Part shown: positions 62,501-64,000 of the stretch, one piece after another
Position numbering within the stretch: position 1 is the stretch's first letter
Layout: the number at the start of each line of letters is the position of its first letter
Assembly: GCF_007559335.1 (NCBI RefSeq)
Contig: NZ_VMBG01000002.1
Location: 248,001 to 312,000 of the forward strand
Length of the DNA stretch: 64,000 nt
Source of the DNA: Rariglobus hedericola
GTDB lineage: Bacteria > Verrucomicrobiota > Verrucomicrobiia > Opitutales > Opitutaceae
Direction: 5' to 3'
The notes under the pieces: generated by a model
What the model was told of the DNA's origin: nothing
What the model saw: only the letters and a program-made list of their open reading frames with translations
The model's database searches: none
Position numbers and translations under genes: made by a program

Positions 62501-64000
62501 CGAACATTTGAAACGAGTGCTCTTCACCGCCCTTGGAAGCTGGGGGCAACAAGCATGACCGAAATTGTCTATGCATACGACGACGCCGGGCGACTGGGCT
62601 CGGTATCACAGGCGGGGATGAGCGCCTCAATTGGTTACAGTCTGAATACGCAACTACATCAAAGCACAAGTATCACGAATAATTCCGTCCAGCGCTCCTA
62701 TCAGCATAAAATCATTGATAACCTTGGCCGCATTGCGAGTGTGGCCTTGCGCTCCTCTTATTCAGGGTCCGTGCTGGATTCACGTGCTTACACTTATAAC
62801 GCTCTGAATCAGCGTATTCGATCAGAACTTGTTAATGGGCGCCGATGGGCTTATGGATATGATTCACTTGGGCAGATCGAGTTTGCTGAAAAACGCATGT
62901 CAGATGATACTACAGTTCAGGCGGGATATTCGTTTTCGTATGATTACGATGATATTGGAAATCGTTCTGTTGTGACCGTAAATGGGCGAAGTGCTGATTA
63001 TTTCGCTGATTCGCTGAATCGTTATATCGAGCGGGATGTTCCCGGGGTTCTTGATATTCATTATGGCGAAAAATATAAGGGCTACTCAGTCTCGGCGCAG
63101 AGGGCTACTTTGATCGATCCTGTAACGGGAAATATGAGCGTGATGGGTTCTAATGTGATCTATGATGAGCCTATTCATACACCTGCTGTGGGTGCTTATT
63201 ATACTCATGCACTTGATAATGCCGGATTGCCTTGGCGGGCGACGATTACTCTTAAGGGGCGGTCCGGTCAGGCACCGGACTTGAGTTACGATGAGTTCCT
63301 GCCTACTGTGGTGGAGAGCTATACTTACGACGACGATGGCAATCTGTTGACCGACGGACGCTGGGGGTATAGTTGGGATGCTGAAAACAGACTTGTTGCG
63401 ATGGAATCCGTTGAGCCGTATTTACCGAGAACTCGTTTGGAGTTTAGCTATGACTGGCAAGGTCGTCGCATTAGTAAATGCGTAAAGACGTGGAATGCTT
63501 CCCTGTCCACGTGGAATGAAGCGAAGGATATTCGTTTTCTGTATGACGGATGGAACCTGATTGGTGAATACTCAGCCGGGTCATCGACCCTGGCGTTGAT
63601 TTCTACATATGTATGGGGGCTGGATATCAGTGGGTCGACACAAGGGGCAGGCGGGGTTGGCGGCTTATTATGGGCGGGTATATCTTCCGGATCTTACGCA
63701 CCGAGCTATGACGCGAATGGGAATGTTTTAAATTGGATGGATTTATATAATGGGGTCATTGTCGCGGAGCGTGACTATGGGCCTTTTGGCGAATCTGTGC
63801 TTGTTTCGGGTGCACTCGTCAATTTACCTTGGGGCTTCAGCACGAAATATCAGGACGTGGAGAGTGGCTTCCTTTACTACGGCCTAAGATATTATAACCC
63901 CAGCACTGGACGGTGGCTTGGCAGAGATCCGATTGGGGAAGTGGGTGGATTGAATATGTATAAATTTGTTGGAAATAATGCGGTCTGTTTCGCGGACTAC
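47549..64000 (+). CDS. Giant exported multidomain RHS-repeat protein, 3' end outside window
   Basis: One frame is open from ATG 47549 (alternative ATG 47582) to the edge: at least 5,484 residues. After a signal peptide (FFLRFSSAVFAVLVCGLPALSA) come four DUF1349-like modules (about residues 45-225, 235-415, 583-765, 770-950), an Ig-like domain (about 470-575), two PA14-like domains (about 950-1085, 1150-1300), a beta-helix (about 1415-1760), PKD/LamG-type domains (about 1820-2390), a HAF-like repeat region (about 2490-2880), clustered DxDxDG calcium repeats (about 2895-3190, 3415-3615), a LamG domain (about 3195-3410), a Pro/Glu/Gly hinge (about 3810-3850) and the RHS shell. The RHS core YYNPSTGRWLGRDPIG is at nt 63890-63937. 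It should be a surface or secreted toxin/adhesin whose variable tip follows. Confidence 0.88.
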   Translation, partial: MQRSNIFASTSMSPLPYFGFFLRFSSAVFAVLVCGLPALSAALPSGWSNADIGTVSVAGTASFTSGTGTYTLQGSGAADIAGTTDNFHFAYRALSGDGYIIARIASLTNTNTWSKAGLMIRETIDADSKHALMMVTPAMGTGIKYRTATGGATTQVLVTGAAPRWLKLERRGKMITGFESTDGVTWNVVQRVALSMNTDVLVGLVVCSRTSTLATMTADQVVIDSPDASIALPWPWTEQTVGSPTDSGVALYDGSYVLSNLGADITGTADKMKYVSQTLMGDGVITVKVSSVTSGDNSTRLGLVMRESLDANARSVVLALSTAKSVAFMSRRTVAGALTTRATAVTVAVPAWLRLQRAGNVFTAWRSTDGITWTEHGTETLELGPILNVGLAYSNRHISTWAIGVGDELKLTSPADTDGNGLDDGWEVQYFGGIGVNPQGDPDSDGLTNGQEWELGNDPQVFNLEGQRPLLELISGDDQIAATGSLLSQPLVVRVKDSLSGDPLANIPVFFHVGLGNGRLGSVAPGASALSLFSDVNGLVQSSFMLPATAGLNRVNVSVGGRQQAGVITFDLKALAGVDPLLFDVADIGVPTLPGQIAYSAGTYTMTGATVVDNSGTADRSTFAWRDFTGDGYILARVQFTQADNALAQAGVMMRENLNPEAPNVAMLLTATSGVAFQYRDTAGATTGVARLAGVTGPVWVLLRRSGDVFTGFYSVDGEVWTYRGTRTIALGSTLKVGFTHGTRTSVGNSASFDGLRMGALATAPWFVADIGLPRATTINDFTADSVFVRAGGADMAGAADNFHYIYQPLIGDGRLIARVASHLSLNSSTKSALMVRESLDAGSRHVSLSFAAPSGITLRKRDLTNGTTTSATGVASVTAPYWLRVDRLGPKIITYASSDGQNWSTTGTAAFDPGSTPLIGLAASSSTSSLHTQALFDHISLEMAAGSLGWNGAYYTGADFKNSRMFRRDLELDFSWPFSQSPAPGISAGSAYSVRWQGDLVPSYSETYTFTTLSQGAVRVIVNGQSVIDRLTPHMLATTTGTIALTANEPVRVVVEYANTPTQDARIRLNWSSSSQSDEPVPFLAVRSLDADDDGMPDAWESAHGLNPNNTADAALDPDGDGLSNLQEYELGGNHAVVDDRLPGAVTVETWTGITGRAVADLTRNAKFFTAPDTKNAVTLLETSQNRAENYGARIRGYIVAPATGAYEFWISADDSADFFLSPDDSPFTRKRLARVSLGVSAYRTYTTRPEQHSQSVNLVAGQYYYFEVLHKEGTTADHLSVAWTRPGGTAPELIDGAYLATFAGNSADLDGDGLPDTWAATHGLNNLSLDPSARGAQGDADGDQLTNLEEYQNGLDPQTADSDGDGIADGWELSHGLDPHVDDAYLDLDQDGYPNRFEYANGSDSANPLSVPSVGKRVNLTDPTAYTTIQAAIDAAAPYQVIEIAAGVYTGVGNRSLTVGSKPLIIQGAGTIGATIDLENDGTGLATTADLILKKITFDRPSGFAVQQHGGFGFLKDIKVTRATDFGGALIDLESARMIVTGLEIARGAASGIEATNTHLVVTNYTFQSNDSGSGGAAVHLLGGSEGAFSGPRFVDNHSSVALVKQEGSGTTSTWTNAVMLRNESSAGHVWDNTDTVSTVSYSTFADNRAPDSPQAFVQGSGGSFTVLNSIVYNPALADEFSGASSYVLSHIITSSAESGTDVLNVDPRLTGSGRLRAGSPAIDAGLAGVNLPKDIDQENRPSNGVPDIGADEWIPSEAYPLLPAWFVTAYNVTDFLSDRDSDSLVDYFEYLAGTNPTLADSDGDGVPDKFSGPPLVYAGEDMAVQSRMTIQLSGAVYDDGLPNPPAHLLVAWEVFDEDGYPVDDSFVEFADLANPRSEVRFIEPGKYTLRLVASENAGVTYIQDEITVEVSGIESAYGDLVGHWRFEEGGGKQVADGSSNGNTATLSGETEWTDGVAGLGVSFGPGHGEAEVRSPVGLNIEGEITLAAWVKLAGPLTNRYQRIVSSKTAWNALAGYELEYNPVEKRLTFCGYGTEQMIAYEVDLTSGWHHVAFVLKRDASRFAYEGAFYVDGQLLEDYPFTRPGTPAVVRRISVFEYFSLGAVKLSPKLRQIRAAGGNFAIGAHPGPATVAEDFAGVLDDVRVYRTALAPEAVQEIYTDRNGLKFWVKAANAQLAPGTSTVTSLPDLSGRGNNLVPASAEARPVLESVSGQPSLVVFDGVDDALSAILADSISGSATYFIVAKNLAGAPVEDSGIFATAVGSSLASFELGVDALHTLGVNTYDSRRYPIGYADSSLHLYTVVVDAGDVGASEPAKLTIYRDQRLVSQNEKEATEAQLLTSIVLGRGRGTATFARSGVAEVQVYERALDGLEQKRIENRLMREYVEPSTRWVELTSPRQDVTLTKTSGHTLNVPLRARTTENGRSLARVDFYADGTLVGSASAFPYEYVWTNPSVGVHEIVAVAVEAATFLKSDSLSKRISVVSGTGYQILRLSEGESAMDISDMATLGSPVYIAGYGANRPLIWKSGATAPVSLQLQSGMNQGQAVSVNASGVAVGSVISGGIQKAALWTVNGNLSLIAFPSSYASRVSYATHIADTGYVAGTFDSGTQGLNPFRYHVGTNVTKIDWQNSASTDFANYVSNEGALAGGIGWQRPPVPPNWYFIGTAPQDPVVTAQTSFSSGSAVVNQGPPSYPRFTLSPPFPVNTYVQAFQAFLPSYFSSFVNAMTGSTWVGQSGYIVQLGSATYLNNGQNYGAWYTSTTKQAHLRTGGGAWSRLTPPTLGGLQSEALDVAQVDGAGLVIVGWAHTAKGAMDFSWIPNYVDPGYKYATEETHAFIRTGSGSMLDLNTVIFGADSSKTGWELVRANAVNNQGWIVGEGYYDGRYAAYVTAISADEDADGLSDLHESFLYGSSGASANSDADALSDLQEVLAGSNPRLTDSDSDGLPDDWEFTHDLNPGKGTGFDGASGDPDQDGLTNLQEYQLGTDPSKADTDSDGMPDGWEVAHGLDPLNPADAELDTDSDGLINRLEWQFNSNPTKADGDVPATGQSIPHPVTTIVNTGDGLTDVEEVLLGLNPLAYDTQFGSNARTGLNYWQQHNDPGIDTDGDGLSDFAEIIWGTNPALVDTDGDGMPDGWEVAYGFKPLDPADAALDKDNDKLTNLREYELGLLPNDFDSDNDRLGDGWEIAQGFNPATLRGGLQAWWRFDTTVAGGVFADSAGILHDGLLRGASTIQSGGRLGSALRLDGLNAYAVVKHHEDLNLSADGTFSLWFRPEVGSLATTRQLFDKLGSYTLEIQPGGNLLFTWLIEGEAHAATSTAPLVESQWNHIVLTIDRDSGEIRFHLNGIAAGVITADLDEPFDSSPWPLILGSQRVLPFARTPKGLLDDVRLYGRVLTSDEITEIANPATPSLDPNRDDDGDGLINAEEAAAGTGPLVVDTDGDGLSDYDEIKVHYTNPLVTDTDGDTLSDYAEIHTHGTNPRTQDTDGDGLGDLREVTVWHTSSALTTTHNVVDSREPVPTPPPSRPDGWDTDNDGMPDGWEVRYGLNPLDPADAALDPDDDGMSNLVEYQKDKHPLYPDDISVIGDRDEDGLSDWDEIYRYFTDPDSAETTLGLNDFFAANYGLLPGMSPTLPIGTVAGDLSNDRTLASHAQDGTSPLDSSGKSDVAMDAQKIKIVPIKEIEHDEDEPDPFEIVGKVVTLKSPGCGQKVILTTNPSFVSSLITAIDGLVITDPSGRVKEEAVEGFSKSSAKPDVRPDKPPYLGEDAEGAYLPGNDYDITKFIQSLTPDTSGYIRFQIKAKVKYVPKRKPKPPEEPQEPEEPEEPEEPGPGGPGGGSGGGGFGGWGGLFGFGSYNRPGSGYSNTTPGLQSDPDPIKPTYATSRIMAFVQDDECAPCRNSESGGGSHKTASMSPPGSGSGANNSGVNITFNLSPSGSAAAEGSLRLRGDNLASLASPTALAAISGYSKDTQFVMESGAVRQAVSASRVIDVQSLSGGRTGYELRFYEASAITGTTETNLRTLASVDPIATWTVETLAPAGGYDILKITHVENGRTRVYEYQRGNTPSTESNWDFIEGDGLRITSVVESPATDDDIYRTITLRDSVYGVASVTRQRFRDFVWGRELVEETLDPAGAQPLTTNYAYLTTGAAAGNLETTTSPDGTVTQRQFTTDTQPNGYVIARETGSVTTYVGGRQRIVTHMTIPDLAGDADTQPEFAVLAEEKDGSVYRRSWSVTSSGLVAIGEASFRETRSITGFASSSAWDDPRNEVTISRSATPAAGGSLSLTLSSDGLLSRTAVGVADEQGNITTISERGVADVAGTGFATAPTTRTTEVADAHGHFISRVTLDVASGHVTDSEEILDSDSEERPTEIAYFDGSIETRTYSPCCGLLETSTRNGVTTSYGYDDIGRQISVTQSGITTLTTYDAAGRVRKTTRQPDGMPGSAIITSQANYDPAGRVTTTRDAMNRLTAHEETVSASTGITTTTTQLPYDAAWGEADRPVQISVTDASGRTISQSGNAARPVRYEYGISTLSDADQWGYVTGDLFAYTRTIALDSAGEDTPEVVTTYVSPAGRTLKVLYADGAVARNFYDSVGRLVRQVDPDGVQTLREQSVLGDVSVTAIDMVRTTPAVIDYAVDRITRTTTAFATRESTPVRRTTTEVWETTGVETPTTVSINESSLDGLQNWQTSRGQTTHSQTVIATDGTRTVTTTLPDGSSQIQLASAAGRLTSTIRKDSAGVVLSEVTYGYDAHGRPETQTQTGVGTTTTTYYDDDQVHTVTAPDPDTTRSGAGYDSQTSTYTYDAAGRVSDITLPDATHTYTSYYPTGQTKRTWGSLTYPQEYTYDSQGRVKTLTTWQDFAGDTGKAVTTWNYDAQRGWLESKLHDDGKGPDYTYTSAGRRETRTWARTTSGGQDIVTTYGNDNAGRLLTISYSDGTPNVMHTYDRLGRYDTTTDAAGTLTRSYSNGYLEDEVYTGTGLLTGLQIDRTFETSALHRPWKLGATSMTEIVYAYDDAGRLGSVSQAGMSASIGYSLNTQLHQSTSITNNSVQRSYQHKIIDNLGRIASVALRSSYSGSVLDSRAYTYNALNQRIRSELVNGRRWAYGYDSLGQIEFAEKRMSDDTTVQAGYSFSYDYDDIGNRSVVTVNGRSADYFADSLNRYIERDVPGVLDIHYGEKYKGYSVSAQRATLIDPVTGNMSVMGSNVIYDEPIHTPAVGAYYTHALDNAGLPWRATITLKGRSGQAPDLSYDEFLPTVVESYTYDDDGNLLTDGRWGYSWDAENRLVAMESVEPYLPRTRLEFSYDWQGRRISKCVKTWNASLSTWNEAKDIRFLYDGWNLIGEYSAGSSTLALISTYVWGLDISGSTQGAGGVGGLLWAGISSGSYAPSYDANGNVLNWMDLYNGVIVAERDYGPFGESVLVSGALVNLPWGFSTKYQDVESGFLYYGLRYYNPSTGRWLGRDPIGEVGGLNMYKFVGNNAVCFADY
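47680..50400 (+). repeat. Four DUF1349-like modules in the giant protein
   Basis: Four copies of an about 180-residue module lie at 47680-48225, 48250-48790, 49295-49840 and 49850-50400. Each starts near a W/DIG strand, has FHF/FxY-GDG-xxARV, a MIRE/VMRE/MMRE/MVRE-SLDA block and ends with an S-x-D-G-x-x-W strand. They look like concanavalin-type glycan-binding folds. The DNA copies have diverged, so this is protein-level repetition. Confidence 0.75.
56230..58390 (+). repeat. Clusters of thrombospondin-3-like calcium-binding repeats
   Basis: Repeated units DxDxDGLxDxxE and DSDGMPDGWEVxxGLxPLxPADA occur in two clusters (56230-57120 and 57790-58390), with single copies near 48795, 50815, 51475 and 52890. 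The aspartate spacing matches type 3 thrombospondin/dockerin-like calcium loops, which stiffen long surface proteins when calcium is bound. Confidence 0.85.
59160..64000 (+). repeat. RHS/YD-repeat shell of the giant protein
   Basis: Many YD repeats are visible, such as YGYDDIGRQISVTQSG, TYDAAGRVRKT, YGYDAHGRPETQTQ, YTYDAAGRVSDI, YTYDSQGRVKTL and YTYDDDGNLLTDGRW. The cluster ends in the RHS-associated core at 63860-63960, just before the window edge. In RHS proteins this shell encloses the toxin that follows the core. Confidence 0.9.

Overview
The window looks like a chromosome segment of a high-GC Gram-negative bacterium, most likely a verrucomicrobium of the Opitutales type. This rests on family content (MuiA/DUF4139 protein, sialate O-acetylesterase, Amt-SpoIIE fusion, very large secreted RHS protein) and on style, not on any marker gene, so the taxon is an inference.

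Positions 1-15.5 kb read as ordinary chromosome: an edge-truncated kinase-like protein, a secreted propeller-like protein, a PrxQ-type peroxiredoxin, a four-gene signalling operon (Amt-SpoIIE phosphatase, SiaB-like, SiaC-like, histidine kinase), a MuiA-family protein, a sialate O-acetylesterase, uvrC, cinA, purC and a tRNA-Glu(TTC).

The tRNA marks the start of an accessory region. From 15.9 to 21.2 kb there is a plasmid- or island-like module: a Cas4/AddB-type iron-sulfur nuclease, three tiny membrane proteins, a sliding-clamp-like protein with a long tail, small unknown genes and a DUF932 protein. No integrase or duplicated tRNA end was seen. An A+T-rich orphan gene with a phosphoribosyltransferase-like motif follows.

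From 23.1 to 40.6 kb lies a tightly packed defence operon: a 103-aa unknown protein, a C5-cytosine methyltransferase, DrmD helicase, DrmMI adenine methyltransferase, a GHKL-ATPase/TIR-like fusion, DrmA, DrmB, DrmC and a Vsr endonuclease. It is a class 1 DISARM system with three unexpected additions: the class 2-style C5 methyltransferase, the GHKL-TIR protein and Vsr. The methyltransferases would mark self DNA, DrmA/B/C/D would act on unmodified incoming DNA, and Vsr could repair T:G mismatches arising from the cytosine methylation. The GHKL-TIR protein could add an NAD-depleting arm. An HNH endonuclease gene converges on the operon end.

From 41.8 to 47.2 kb come small accessory units: a ribbon-helix-helix/nucleotidyltransferase pair resembling a toxin-antitoxin system, a LemA-like protein with a membrane partner, a membrane J-domain protein with a partner, a small secreted protein and an XRE regulator.

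From 47549 to the right edge a single open frame of at least 5,484 codons encodes an exported multidomain giant. It carries four DUF1349-like lectin-type modules, PA14, thrombospondin-3-like calcium repeats, a beta-helix, LamG modules and a C-terminal RHS/YD-repeat shell. The window stops inside the RHS core, so the expected variable toxin tip lies outside.
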